A stretch of 64,000 bases of DNA from Cohnella phaseoli (GCF_003386235.1 NZ_QRDZ01000024.1:1-64000), one strand, 5' to 3'. Shown: positions 37,389 through 46,420, numbered from the stretch's first letter. Program-made: numbers and translations. The notes: a model not told the origin generated them from the sequence alone.

Positions 37389-37417
37389 ATTATACGCTAC
37401 GTTCACCAAAAAGCCAA
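37389..37417 (-). promoter_or_regulatory. Likely sigma-A promoter of typA
   Basis: Minus-strand TTGGCT (37412-37417) and TATAAT (37389-37394) separated by 17 bases. The predicted transcript start is near 37382, giving a leader of about 160 bases. Confidence 0.6.
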
Positions 37418-37453
37418 ACTATTTCTTGCAGCCTCACAAATAAAAGCCTTTCG

Positions 37454-37936
37454 TCACCACATTTTGGGACGACGCACGACGAGCCACGCTCCAACGCCGA
37501 TCAAAGCGAGTGCAATGAGATAAATTCCCCATGTCCAAAGCAATGACATCACGAAGAACAGCAACGACAAGCCGGCCAGTCCGATGGAAGCAAGCCATAG
37601 CTGCTTGGAACGATCGTAGCCGAAAATGTAATATTCATACAGCCCTACTGCGATCGCCAGCGGAAACATCGGCCATAAATATTTCATCCGCCACCATCCA
37701 AACCAGTTGCCGATCATAAACGCGATGGATACGACGGTAAGAATGCCCGCCGGGATTAGCGCGATCGAAGGCACGATCCGGCCGAAATAGAGAACGTGAA
37801 GCAATACGCCCGGAATCAGCACGAACAACGGCCAGAATACAGAGCCGATAAACGCGAACACACCTAATTTTCCCAGCAAAATGATTAACCCAACAGCCAC
37901 GACTCCGATTCCGACTGCTGCGGACTGTCTGTTCAC
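37454..37936 (-). CDS. Membrane protein, LiaI/LiaF-like topology
   Basis: Polytopic membrane protein of 160 aa with about six hydrophobic segments. The pattern GLIILLGKLGVF followed by VFWPLFVLIPGVLLH is typical of the DUF5668/LiaF-type transmembrane module found in envelope-stress proteins, but no C-terminal domain follows. GTG start with GGGGAG upstream. Function unknown. It is likely upstream of typA but separated by the typA promoter. Confidence 0.65.
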   Translation of the reverse strand: MNRQSAAVGIGVVAVGLIILLGKLGVFAFIGSVFWPLFVLIPGVLLHVLYFGRIVPSIALIPAGILTVVSIAFMIGNWFGWWRMKYLWPMFPLAIAVGLYEYYIFGYDRSKQLWLASIGLAGLSLLFFVMSLLWTWGIYLIALALIGVGAWLVVRRPKMW

Positions 37937-38077
37937 GGTAGCTCCCCCACTTCATTCTCTGCAGCTCGCATTCCGGATTACGGAGATGACGGCTTTTTCT
38001 TTTAGTTTAATGGAAGTCGGGGAAAAAAACTAGTTTATGAAAGCAAAATTTTCCCTAAAGATTCGGTACATCCGCCG

Positions 38078-38752
38078 CTAGCTCGTCTGCTGCGCCCGCT
38101 TTCGCATGAACAGGGCAAGAATGAGCAGCGAAGCAACCGCCATTAGCGGTATTAGCTTATCCGAATCGGCAGGAAGCAAATGGCGATAAGGTTGCCACCC
38201 CGGATCCCCCATTGCCATCTCCGCCGCAGTGTAGCCGAGCAGCCCGCCTCCCAAATAAACCAAGCCGGGCAGTTTGTCCAACAAACGCATAATAAACGAG
38301 CTGCCCCAGATAATAATCGGGATACTCATCACGATGCCGATAATGAGCAGCGCTGTGTCTCCGTCGGCGACGGCGGCGACGGCCAGCACGTTGTCCAAGC
38401 TCATGACAAAATCGGCCACCACGATCGTCCATACGGCTCCCGCAAGCGAGTTGGCGACCTGCGTATGAGCGGATTTTTCTTTATTGTCCATGAGCAATTG
38501 ATAGGCGATCATAAGCAGCAGCGCAGCCCCGACCGTCCGCAGAAACGGGACATTGAGCAGCGCAATGGCGCCAAGAGTCAACACGCAGCGCAGAAAAATT
38601 GCGGCAGCGGCTCCCCACCATACGGCGCGACGTCTCTGCTCGGGCGGCAGCCTGCGCCCCGCCATGGCGATGACAATGGCGTTATCGCCGCTCAGCAGCA
38701 GATTGATCATCACAATTTCTAGAAATACGAGCGCGGATTCCATCATATTCAT
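38078..38752 (-). CDS. TerC family membrane protein (YjbE type)
   Basis: Integral membrane protein of 224 aa. The two TerC signature halves are present, LLSGDNAIVIAMAGRRLPP and VVADFVMSLDNVLAVAAVADG, each carrying the acidic and Asn residues thought to bind metal. About seven helices. Members include putative Mn2+ exporters. ATG 38752 with AGAGGGGG 8 bases upstream. It is divergent from a second TerC gene. A motif shared with spoVD lies upstream. Confidence 0.9.
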   Translation of the reverse strand: MNMMESALVFLEIVMINLLLSGDNAIVIAMAGRRLPPEQRRRAVWWGAAAAIFLRCVLTLGAIALLNVPFLRTVGAALLLMIAYQLLMDNKEKSAHTQVANSLAGAVWTIVVADFVMSLDNVLAVAAVADGDTALLIIGIVMSIPIIIWGSSFIMRLLDKLPGLVYLGGGLLGYTAAEMAMGDPGWQPYRHLLPADSDKLIPLMAVASLLILALFMRKRAQQTS

Positions 38753-38790
38753 CCGGTATACCCCCTCTTGCCCAATTTATGTACAAGCCG

Positions 38791-38802
38791 AGAGGGTTAG
38801 AA
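38791..38802 (-). promoter_or_regulatory. Promoter-like motif upstream of the YjbE-type TerC gene
   Basis: Minus strand TTCTAACCCTCT, identical to the 12-mer upstream of spoVD (15687-15698), followed after 9 bases by CATAAATT, close to a sigma-E -10 box (CATACANT). CCCTCT also pairs with the AGAGGG at 38762-38767 that forms the ribosome binding site. No yybP-ykoY-type Mn riboswitch is visible in this 122-base divergent region. Confidence 0.4.
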
Positions 38803-38874
38803 TTGTAATTTTTTTGAATCGATGTCGCCGAAGCTTCGTATAACTGCTTGAAATCGCAAGGGAGGGAGTCGATC

Positions 38875-39624
38875 ATGGTCATTTTCGGATGGGATGTACT
38901 GAGCCTGGAGTTCTGGTCTCTCCTGCTGACGATCGTATTCATCGATCTGCTGCTTGCCGGAGACAACGCCATCGTGATCGGATTAGCGGCCAGAAGCCTG
39001 CCGAAGGATAAGCAGAAGCTGGCCGTCGTCTGGGGAATGCTCGGAGCCGTATTGATTCGTATCGCAGCCACCTTGCTTGTCGTAAGTCTGTTGAAAATCC
39101 CGTATCTCCTCGCCGCAGGCGGCGCACTGCTGCTATGGATCGCTTATAAACTGCTTGTGCAGGAAGATTCGCATCAGGAGGTCAAAGCCGGAACGACGCT
39201 GTGGGCGGCGGTACGCACGATTGTGATCGCGGATGCGGCGATGGGACTGGACAACGTCATCGCCGTCGCCGGCGCGGCGCATGGTGACTTTCTCCTCGTC
39301 GTGCTCGGGCTGCTGATCAGCATCCCGATCGTCGTGTGGGGAAGCACGCTGTTCATTAAGCTGATCGACAAATTCCCCTGGATTATCTATCTGGGCTCCG
39401 GCGTGCTCGCTTATACGGCGTCCAAGATGATTGCGCACGAGACTCGCTTTGCGGTCTTTTTCGAACGCAATCCTGTGATCTACTGGGCATTCGTTTCCGT
39501 ATTGATCGCGCTCGTTCTATGCGCCGGCTGGTGGACGAATTCGGTTAAAGCCCGCCGGAACGAACGGCGAGACGACAAACGCAAGCCCGTATTCGTTGCC
39601 AAAAAAAGCCGGGAATCGCATTAA
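38875..39624 (+). CDS. TerC family membrane protein
   Basis: Integral membrane protein of 249 aa with the paired TerC motifs LLAGDNAIVIGLAARSLP and VIADAAMGLDNVIAVAGAAHG, seven to eight helices and a basic C-terminal tail. ATG 38875 follows GGGAGG by about 8 bases and is preferred over the ATG at 38848. It is a divergent paralogue of the TerC gene at 38078-38752. The stop codon lies in the loop of the terminator. Confidence 0.9.
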   Translation: MVIFGWDVLSLEFWSLLLTIVFIDLLLAGDNAIVIGLAARSLPKDKQKLAVVWGMLGAVLIRIAATLLVVSLLKIPYLLAAGGALLLWIAYKLLVQEDSHQEVKAGTTLWAAVRTIVIADAAMGLDNVIAVAGAAHGDFLLVVLGLLISIPIVVWGSTLFIKLIDKFPWIIYLGSGVLAYTASKMIAHETRFAVFFERNPVIYWAFVSVLIALVLCAGWWTNSVKARRNERRDDKRKPVFVAKKSRESH

Positions 39625-39643
39625 TCGCGATTCTCGGCTTTTT
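39603..39643. terminator. Bidirectional terminator overlapping the TerC stop codon
   Basis: A 17-bp stem with one mismatch, AAAAAGCCG (39603) with CGGCTTTTT (39635-39643), encloses GAATCGC/GCGATTC and a 7-base loop holding the TAA stop codon. T runs lie on both sides. It serves the TerC gene and, on the minus strand, thiI. Confidence 0.88.
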
Positions 39644-39651
39644 GAACATCT

Positions 39652-40884
39652 TTAAAACCAGGCATCCTCTTTGCGCTCCTGCGCCTGGGCGGAGGCCTCG
39701 GTGTCCGCTCCATTTTTCAAAATGACGACCTCCGTGCCCTGGACGGCTTCGTCGATCAGTCGCTCGAGCTCGCTGCCCATCATCGCTTCGACTTTCTCGA
39801 CGATATTCAGATTCGGATTGATCGCGGGAGATTTTGGCACGAATAGCGTGCAGCAGTCTTCAAAAGGCAGAATCGACGTTTCGAAGGTGTCGATTTGCGC
39901 GGCATGCTCGATAATGTCCTGCTTGTCCATCATCACGAGCGGCCGCAGCAGCGGCAGCGAGCAAGCCCGCCCAATGACGTTCATGCTGCCGAGCGTTTGA
40001 CTAGCTACTTGCCCGAGACTGTCGCCCGTGACGATGGCCAGCGCATCGTTCTGCTCCGCAAGTCGTTCGGCGATCCGCAGCATGCTTCGGCGCATCAAGG
40101 TAATGATCAGACTATCGTGGCCGGATTTCGCCAACTTGGTCTGAACCTCGGTGAACGGCACAAGATGCAGCTTGATTTTCCCGCCGTAATACGCCAATCT
40201 TTGGGCCAACGTCACCACCTTGTCCTTGGCCTGCTCGCTCGTGAACGGATAGCTGTGGAAATGGACCGCCTCGATTTTGAGTCCCTTGCGCATCGCCATC
40301 CAGCCGGCCACGGGGCTGTCGATGCCTCCGGACAGCAGCAGCATCGCTTTGCCGTTCATACCGAGCGGGAAACCGCCCGCCCCTTTCACAACTTCGCAGT
40401 AAATGTAAGCCATGTCCTTCTGGATATCGACCTTCAGTTCGATCTCGGGGCGGCGGACGTCGACTTTTAACCCCGGCGTATTGCGCAATACATGGGAGCC
40501 CACAAGGTGGTTCATTTCGATGGAATTGTGAGGATATTGCTTCCAGCCTCGATTGACCGATACTTTGAACGTTTGCGGAGAAACGCTTAAATGGCGGATC
40601 AATTGCAGCGAGTTGTCGCGAATCTCTCCCAGATCGAGCCCGGATCCGATAACCGGACTAAAGCTCATGATGCCGAAAATATCCTTCAGTCGTTCCGCAA
40701 CCCGCTCGTAGCTCTCTCCGTTCAAATGAATATAGACCCTTGCGTAGCTTCTGACGAATTCGAGCTTGTCGAACGACTTTAGCGCCATTCTGATTTGCGT
40801 CAGCAGCATCGTCTCGAATCGATTGCGATTGCGTCCCTTAATGACAATTTCCCCGAATCGCACCAACACCAGTTCGTAGTTCAT
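39652..40884 (-). CDS. thiI: tRNA 4-thiouridine synthase ThiI
   Basis: ATP-dependent sulfur transferase of 410 aa that makes 4-thiouridine at tRNA position 8 and can also feed thiamine thiazole synthesis. The N-terminal ferredoxin-like domain and THUMP domain are followed by the PP-loop ATPase with LLSGGIDSPVAGWM. The C-terminal rhodanese domain of enterobacterial ThiI is absent, as in Bacillus. ATG 40884 overlaps the cysteine desulfurase stop codon by 4 bases (ATGA). Confidence 0.96.
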   Translation of the reverse strand: MNYELVLVRFGEIVIKGRNRNRFETMLLTQIRMALKSFDKLEFVRSYARVYIHLNGESYERVAERLKDIFGIMSFSPVIGSGLDLGEIRDNSLQLIRHLSVSPQTFKVSVNRGWKQYPHNSIEMNHLVGSHVLRNTPGLKVDVRRPEIELKVDIQKDMAYIYCEVVKGAGGFPLGMNGKAMLLLSGGIDSPVAGWMAMRKGLKIEAVHFHSYPFTSEQAKDKVVTLAQRLAYYGGKIKLHLVPFTEVQTKLAKSGHDSLIITLMRRSMLRIAERLAEQNDALAIVTGDSLGQVASQTLGSMNVIGRACSLPLLRPLVMMDKQDIIEHAAQIDTFETSILPFEDCCTLFVPKSPAINPNLNIVEKVEAMMGSELERLIDEAVQGTEVVILKNGADTEASAQAQERKEDAWF

Positions 40885-42062
40885 TTTCCTATCCTCTCCA
40901 GCGACTTCAAACCGGCCACGACCGATTTCAGCTTTGCGCCAAGTACTTCGATATCTTTTATCGTATGCTCGTCCCCGAAGCTGATCCTTATGCTCCCCGA
41001 CGCGCGGCCCGCATCGTGTCCCAACGCCAGCAGCACGCGGCTCGGCTTCAAGCTCTTGGAGGAGCATGCCGATTGAGTCGAGACGTACACCCCTTCGCGT
41101 TCAAGCATATGGATGACCACCTCCGGTCGCATCCCCGGATAAGACAAATTCACTACATGCGGAGCTGTCCTGGCCTCCGCAGCCGAGTTGAGCTCGGACA
41201 CCCCGTTCACATGAAGCTCGGGGATATCGGAGACGATGTCCAGCAGCCTTCTTCGCAACCCGTACATCGTCGCGCGCCGCATTTCCAGCTTTTCCATCGT
41301 CAACCGCAACGCCTGGGACATCGCGACGATTGCCGGTACGTTGAGCGTTCCCGAGCGCATGCCGCGTTCCTGATGGCCTCCGCTCAGCAAAGGAGCGAGT
41401 TCGATCCCCTCTCGAACCAGCAAGAACCCTATGCCTTTGGGGCCGCCGAACTTGTGAGCCGAGCCCGTATACAGATCAACGCCTGAGCCTTCCCAACGGA
41501 ACGGCAATTTGCCGATCGCCTGCACGCCGTCCACATGAAACCGGATGTGCGGATAGTCGCGCAGAAGACGGCCGATTTCTTCGACCGGTTGAATCGTCCC
41601 CGTTTCGTTATTCACATGCATGACGCTAACGATCGCGGTCTCTTTCCGGATAGCCGCGACGATATCCCTGGGATCGACTTGACCGGAGGAGTCGACGGGA
41701 AGCACCGTCAATTCGACCGCGCCTTCGACTTCCAGTTGCTTGGCGCACTCGTATACCGAAGCGTGTTCAATCGAGGAGACGATGATATGCTTAGCCGATC
41801 TGGCCGTTCTGCCCAGCAGCCCTTTAATCGCCAAATTGTTGCTTTCCGTTCCGCCCGAAGTAAACAGCACCTCCGACGGCTTTGCCCCCATTTTATCAGC
41901 CACGCCCGCTCGCGCTCTATCCACTAGCTTCATCGCGTCCACGCCCGATTGATGCAGGGAGGACGGATTCGCGTAATGCAGCTTCATTAGCTCGCTCATC
42001 GTGTCAATCACCATCTGCGGCATGGGAGAGGAAGCGCAGTGATCGAAGTAATAAGTATTCAT
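40881..42062 (-). CDS. Cysteine desulfurase, NifS/IscS family, dedicated to ThiI
   Basis: PLP enzyme of 393 aa that provides persulfide sulfur from cysteine. The PLP Lys is in GSAHKFGGPKG, and the active-site Cys is in STQSACSSKSLKPS. Also seen: TSGGTESNNLAI and HVDGVQAIGKLP. It overlaps thiI and should supply its sulfur, as NifZ does in Bacillus subtilis, where the two genes are also paired. Confidence 0.95.
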   Translation of the reverse strand: MNTYYFDHCASSPMPQMVIDTMSELMKLHYANPSSLHQSGVDAMKLVDRARAGVADKMGAKPSEVLFTSGGTESNNLAIKGLLGRTARSAKHIIVSSIEHASVYECAKQLEVEGAVELTVLPVDSSGQVDPRDIVAAIRKETAIVSVMHVNNETGTIQPVEEIGRLLRDYPHIRFHVDGVQAIGKLPFRWEGSGVDLYTGSAHKFGGPKGIGFLLVREGIELAPLLSGGHQERGMRSGTLNVPAIVAMSQALRLTMEKLEMRRATMYGLRRRLLDIVSDIPELHVNGVSELNSAAEARTAPHVVNLSYPGMRPEVVIHMLEREGVYVSTQSACSSKSLKPSRVLLALGHDAGRASGSIRISFGDEHTIKDIEVLGAKLKSVVAGLKSLERIGK

Positions 42063-42083
42063 AAGTATTCTCCATTCGGAAAG

Positions 42084-42118
42084 TTAAAAAGACGGGCAAC
42101 GGCCGCAGCCGTCCCGTC
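42084..42118 (-). terminator. Intrinsic terminator after the lytic transglycosylase gene
   Basis: Minus strand GACGGG-ACGGC pairs with GCCGT-TG-CCCGTC (42091-42118), followed by TTTTTAAC. It lies 22 bases past the stop codon and just before the cysteine desulfurase start. Confidence 0.8.
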
Positions 42119-42139
42119 TCGCTCCATCAAGCCGCCGTT

Positions 42140-42823
42140 CTAGACACTCCACTGGGCGGTTGCGTTCAACACCTTGCGGATATAGCCCTGCGTCTCCTCA
42201 GGCAGCAAATGCAGATTCGCTTCGACATCCCGATCGTTCTCCAGACCCAGTCTGTCTACGCGCCCCGGCCCCGCGTTATACGCGGCCAGCGCCGTAGCGA
42301 CATTGCCGTCGTATTTCCGCAGCAGGTAGGACAGGAACCTCGTTCCACCGTCCACATTTTGTGCCGGATCGAACGAATCGGTTACGCCAAGCCCTCTTGC
42401 CGTATCGTCCATTAATTGCATGAGCCCTTTGGCTCCGGCCGACGATACGGCGCTCGGATTAAAAGAAGATTCCGATTGGATCACTCCTTTAATCAAAGCC
42501 GGACTCACGCCATATTTCTGTCCGGCGGCGACGATCAACTCGTCGAATGCAGAAGTCGAGCCTTCAACGTTCGCGAGCACACCGCCCCAATATACCGGGT
42601 AAGCCGATAAAGCGGATGAAGAATCAAGTCGATTGAGGATCGAAGAATCGGAAGGGTCGCTCTGCAACGAGCTTGCCGAATATTGATTGAGCAGCAGATC
42701 GAATACGCCCGGGCTTTGTTCCGTATCGCCCTTGGCGGATTTGCCGACAAACGGATTGATTTCCGTAGTCCATTGCGTCAGCAGCATTTGCTTGAGCAGG
42801 CGAGGATCCGTCGTTATGTTCAA
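42140..42823 (-). CDS. Lytic transglycosylase with SLT domain
   Basis: Protein of 227 aa that should cleave the glycan strand of peptidoglycan. The C-terminal SLT domain (about 100-225) has the catalytic Glu in GVIQSESSFNP, then SAGAKGLMQLM and ALAAYNAGPGRVD. No signal peptide is evident. The start is uncertain: TTG 42823 (MNITTDPRLLKQ) has GGGAG 9 bases upstream and a possible promoter further up. The open frame extends to 42928, but that part looks non-coding. Confidence 0.82.
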   Translation of the reverse strand: MNITTDPRLLKQMLLTQWTTEINPFVGKSAKGDTEQSPGVFDLLLNQYSASSLQSDPSDSSILNRLDSSSALSAYPVYWGGVLANVEGSTSAFDELIVAAGQKYGVSPALIKGVIQSESSFNPSAVSSAGAKGLMQLMDDTARGLGVTDSFDPAQNVDGGTRFLSYLLRKYDGNVATALAAYNAGPGRVDRLGLENDRDVEANLHLLPEETQGYIRKVLNATAQWSV

Positions 42824-42936
42824 GTCGGTTAGCTCCCGGTAGTCAATTTTTGTATTCAGATGTTGATATTGTACAACAATCCCGGGTGTACGACCAGTCC
42901 CTGTCCGACGGAGGCCCATGCTGCTCAAGACCTATT

Positions 42937-43143
42937 TTACGACTTCGGTTTGAACGTCAGACAGCAGGTGACAGATGAATCCTCCGCTTGATCGCGATGG
43001 CCCTCGAATTCGTCGGCAAACTCCTCGTTCCAGCGGCGATCGGAATGTGCGTCCACCTCGATCTTAATTTCGCTGGCTCCGCAGGCGTTGCCTTCTTTCC
43101 AGAATGAACAATTGCTAACGCTGCAGGCTACGTCTTTCGGCAT
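42937..43143 (-). CDS. DUF1540 domain protein
   Basis: Protein of 68 aa with a cysteine pattern CSVSNCSFWKEGNACGASEIKI, as in DUF1540 domains, plus a late CC pair that could complete a metal site. ATG with GGGGGTGATT upstream. Such proteins are common in sporulating Firmicutes, and the function is unknown. Confidence 0.82.
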   Translation of the reverse strand: MPKDVACSVSNCSFWKEGNACGASEIKIEVDAHSDRRWNEEFADEFEGHRDQAEDSSVTCCLTFKPKS

Positions 43144-43223
43144 AAATAATCACCCCCAAGTCTATTGTTCGCCCGCGGAGGCGGGGTATACAGACAAGGG
43201 GGCGGGGGTTGCAGCCAAAATTG

Positions 43224-43724
43224 TTATTTCAATTGTCCTTGCATCCGGCGATTCGTCAAATAATCGCTTTCGTAATAAGACAGATCGTCGCGAAGCTCCT
43301 CGTAAACCCGGGAGATCGACAAAATGATGTCTCGCGCGGCGCGAACCGGCTTCGTCCGAAAGCGAATCGCATCCTGTCCCGTATAAGCGTAACGGCCGTC
43401 TTCGGAATAGCATTCGTTTTTCGGATAAAAAAACGAATTAACGCCGTTATGATAAACCTCGTACAAAGCCCGTTCGGCCAAATCGTTGTCGAGGTTGGGT
43501 CTTCTCAGCACGGCTCCAAGCTTCTCGTATGCGACTTCGGAGAAGACGAGCAGGTGACGCAAATCCGATAACATGCCGGAATAAAAAGCAACGCTGTCCG
43601 GATCGTCCTTCTGGGCAAGCTGGTCGAGCGCATGATGATTCAAAAACTGCTCGATCGGATCGATGGCTTCTTTGAGCTTTTCCCGACTGGACTCGGCAAG
43701 CGCTTTAAGATTGGTGGATGGCAT
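43224..43724 (-). CDS. YpuI (DUF3907) family protein
   Basis: Mostly helical, soluble protein of 166 aa. The segments LDQLAQKDDPDSVAFYSGML and YEVYHNGVNSFFYPKNE match the YpuI/DUF3907 family of Bacillales, whose function is unknown. ATG with a G-rich ribosome binding site (AAAGGGGAT). Divergent from the subtilase gene. Confidence 0.82.
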   Translation of the reverse strand: MPSTNLKALAESSREKLKEAIDPIEQFLNHHALDQLAQKDDPDSVAFYSGMLSDLRHLLVFSEVAYEKLGAVLRRPNLDNDLAERALYEVYHNGVNSFFYPKNECYSEDGRYAYTGQDAIRFRTKPVRAARDIILSISRVYEELRDDLSYYESDYLTNRRMQGQLK

Positions 43725-43892
43725 GGATAGATCCCCTTTCCATTTGAGCGAAAAACCTTCATTATCGTACCATAAATCCGCAGCGAAAGGTACTGGCAGA
43801 AGGCAAAATGAGCCGTATATTTTTGGCGCTATCCCTTCATCCTAACAAGCATAACCGGCTCCTTCGTTTGGAGCCTAAAGGAGAGGTGCGCC

Positions 43893-45779
43893 ATGCGCCG
43901 TTATGCTTGGGCCGGCATCGCGTTCGGCATCGCCGCAGTTCTGCTCGCGATCCCGCTGTTGCCGTCCTTCACTCATCGCGGAAGCCGCGATTCCGCGCCG
44001 CCTCCGAGCGCGCTTCCTCCCGCTCGGGCGGAAGCATCCTATAAACTGCAGACGATGAAAAACGACATGCAAGCGACCGAACGGCTTGCGCGAGCGCAGG
44101 TCGCCAAAGATTTCCGCGTTTTTCTGACGCAGTCCCGCCTGGGGTCGCCTTCGAACAACCAGAGCGAGTTGAGCGCCTTTCTGCAAAAACATCCCGAAAT
44201 CGTATATGCCGAATGGAAACATCGCGGCGGCGCGGCGAAGGCGGGCAAGCTGAAGGCCGGCGAGATCAAAGAAGCTTCCTCCTATTTGGCCCAAGCACGG
44301 GCGGCCGTTCGCAAATCGAGAAGCTTCTCTTCGCCGGTTTTTCAGGCCAAGGAAAAAAGCTATTTCGCGATAGGCGAGCATTCGGAGAAAAACAGCATCG
44401 TAGCCGTCGTCTCGGCGGAAGTAATCCAAGCGGTCGAGCGGCATCAACGCCGCAACCTTCGGCTTATCCCGTATCCTCCGGAAGGACGCTATCGTATCGA
44501 ATCGGTCGTCCCAGGTACGAATGCGGAGACAACTGTACGCAACGGAGAAGACAACGGGAACGCCAGCCATTTCTCCATAGACGAAGTCGTCGTCAAATTC
44601 CGTAAGCCGCTGACGGAGAAGCAGTTGCTGCAGCTGCGCAAGGAGCTCGATCTGACTGTCGTTAAGCAGACAAGGAGCATCTATGTATTCCGTTCCAAAA
44701 AGCATGACACCGGCGAACTGAAAGCTTATTTCAAGCGCGAATGGAATCCTGTATTTGTCGAGCCGCATTATTTGTATTTGACCAACGAGGTTCATGCGAG
44801 GGAAACGACTGTCAAGGCTGCGGAGGACAATGCCGGGGAAGAGGCGTTGATCCCCAACGATACGCTGTACTCGGAATACCAATGGAATTTGCCCGAAATC
44901 GCCACGGAGGCGGGCTGGAAACTAGCCAAGGGCAATCCGGATATCGTCGTTGCGGTGCTGGATACCGGGGTCCAGGCCGACCATCCCGACTTGAAGGGGC
45001 GAATAGTAAAAGGCGTCAATATCGTCGACCCTTCCGCCGATCCCAACGATGATGTCGGGCATGGCACACACGTAGCGGGCATTATCGCGGCTGAGGTCAA
45101 CAATAACGAAGGTGTAGCCGGGATGACCTGGTATACGAAAATCATGCCAGTCAAAGTGCTGGACGATACCGGCGCTGGCTCCACGTATTCCGTCGCGGAA
45201 GGAATCATATGGGCAACGGACAACGGAGCGCATGTCATCAATATGAGCTTGGGCAACTACGCCCAGGCAGAATTTCTGCATGACGCGATTAAGTATGCCC
45301 ACGACAAAGGCGTCGTGCTGGTGGCCGCTAGCGGCAACGATAATACGGATCGGCCCGGCTTCCCTGCGGCCTATCCCGAAGTACTCGCCGTAGCCGCAAC
45401 CGATCCCGACGAAAGCCGGGCCGAATATTCCAATTATGGCGACTACATCGATGTTGCGGCTCCCGGCTCCTCCATTCCGAGCACCTATCCCGGAAGCCGC
45501 TACGCAGCTCTGTCCGGCACATCGATGGCGTCCCCTCATGTGGCCGCGCTCGTCTCGCTCGTCCGTTCGGCCAATCCCGACATGAGCAATGAAGAAGTGA
45601 TGGAGTTGATTCGCAAAACGGCCAAGGATTTGGGGCCGGCAGGCAGGGACATCGAATTTGGTTTCGGTCAGATCGACGTTGTGGCCGCCCTGCAATCCGC
45701 GCAGGGCTTCGAGGGCTCGCTGCAGCTCTTCCCTTCGCGAGTTCGCGAAAAACTGGAGCGATTAAACGGATTGAAGTGA
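43893..45779 (+). CDS. Secreted subtilisin-like serine protease (S8 family)
   Basis: Pre-pro-protease of 628 aa. A signal peptide or anchor (about 4-24) is followed by a long N-terminal region. Residues 220-300 look like a fervidolysin-type inhibitory propeptide (VVVKFRKPLTEKQLL). The catalytic domain carries Asp357 (AVLDTGVQADHP), His390 (GHGTHVAGI) and Ser544 (LSGTSMASPHVAAL), so it is probably active. The C-terminus follows the catalytic domain directly. AAAGGAGAGG precedes the ATG. Confidence 0.95.
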   Translation: MRRYAWAGIAFGIAAVLLAIPLLPSFTHRGSRDSAPPPSALPPARAEASYKLQTMKNDMQATERLARAQVAKDFRVFLTQSRLGSPSNNQSELSAFLQKHPEIVYAEWKHRGGAAKAGKLKAGEIKEASSYLAQARAAVRKSRSFSSPVFQAKEKSYFAIGEHSEKNSIVAVVSAEVIQAVERHQRRNLRLIPYPPEGRYRIESVVPGTNAETTVRNGEDNGNASHFSIDEVVVKFRKPLTEKQLLQLRKELDLTVVKQTRSIYVFRSKKHDTGELKAYFKREWNPVFVEPHYLYLTNEVHARETTVKAAEDNAGEEALIPNDTLYSEYQWNLPEIATEAGWKLAKGNPDIVVAVLDTGVQADHPDLKGRIVKGVNIVDPSADPNDDVGHGTHVAGIIAAEVNNNEGVAGMTWYTKIMPVKVLDDTGAGSTYSVAEGIIWATDNGAHVINMSLGNYAQAEFLHDAIKYAHDKGVVLVAASGNDNTDRPGFPAAYPEVLAVAATDPDESRAEYSNYGDYIDVAAPGSSIPSTYPGSRYAALSGTSMASPHVAALVSLVRSANPDMSNEEVMELIRKTAKDLGPAGRDIEFGFGQIDVVAALQSAQGFEGSLQLFPSRVREKLERLNGLK

Positions 45780-45934
45780 AGCAAGACGGACTTGCCATAA
45801 TTCTGTACCGCTCGAGTCAAATTTTTGGCACGGGAGTGGGCGCAACCGATAAGCGCGCGTGACGGTACTATTGGTGAAACTTCGCGGTCAGTCGGGGCTG
45901 CCGATGCGGAATTTTGAAACATAATGTGTGAAAC

Positions 45935-45982
45935 AAAAAAAGGCGGTGCAGGACTTCAAATAGCCCTGTATCGCCTTTTATT
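45935..45982. terminator. Terminator shared by rnpB and the subtilase gene
   Basis: AAAGGCGGTGCAGG (45939-45952) pairs with CCTGTATCGCCTTT (45965-45978) with two mismatches. The minus-strand tail is TTTTTTTG, and on the plus strand TTTTATTT follows. The 155 bases between the subtilase stop and this hairpin show no gene. Confidence 0.82.
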
Positions 45983-45991
45983 TGGCTTATT

Positions 45992-46420
45992 TGCAGCCGG
46001 AAAGCTTGCCGTAAGCCGGGTTCTGTACTTCTCGTGGTCAGAACGGATCGCGCAAAGGCGATCCTCCCACGGATTGAAGCGACAATCATCTTTCTAGGCC
46101 GCACATTGCTGTACGGCTCAAGCGACCAACCCGAACGCACCCCGGGCAAGGGCTGGGGCGCTAAGCCCCCGCGTTCTCCTCGGTCTTGCTCCAGATGGGG
46201 TTTACCAGGGACAAAGTCGCCAGTGTCCCTCGTGGTCTCTTACACCACGGTTCCATCCTTGCCTGATCTGCCTAAGCAGCCATCGGCGGTCCATTTCTGT
46301 GGCACTATCCTTCAGCTCGCGCTGACTGGACGTTATCCAGCATCCTGCCCTGTGGAGCCCGGACTTTCCTCTCGCGGCGCGAAGCCGCCAGCGATTGTCT
46401 GTCAACCTTTCCGGCATGTA
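45992..46420 (-). ncRNA. rnpB: RNase P RNA
   Basis: Catalytic RNA that trims the 5' leader of tRNA precursors. The minus strand carries the family's conserved blocks: GAGGAAAGTCCGGGCTCC and CAGGATGCTGGATAACGTCC near the 5' end, and AGAACCCGGCTTACGGCAAG near the 3' end. The spacing and hairpins fit the Bacillus (type B) architecture. The 5' end is estimated from the promoter, and the 3' end is approximate to about 10 bases. Confidence 0.95.

Noticed and set aside
38753-38874. yybP-ykoY Mn riboswitch between the TerC genes
   Set aside because: The conserved loop sequences are not visible and the space is too short for the riboswitch plus terminator.
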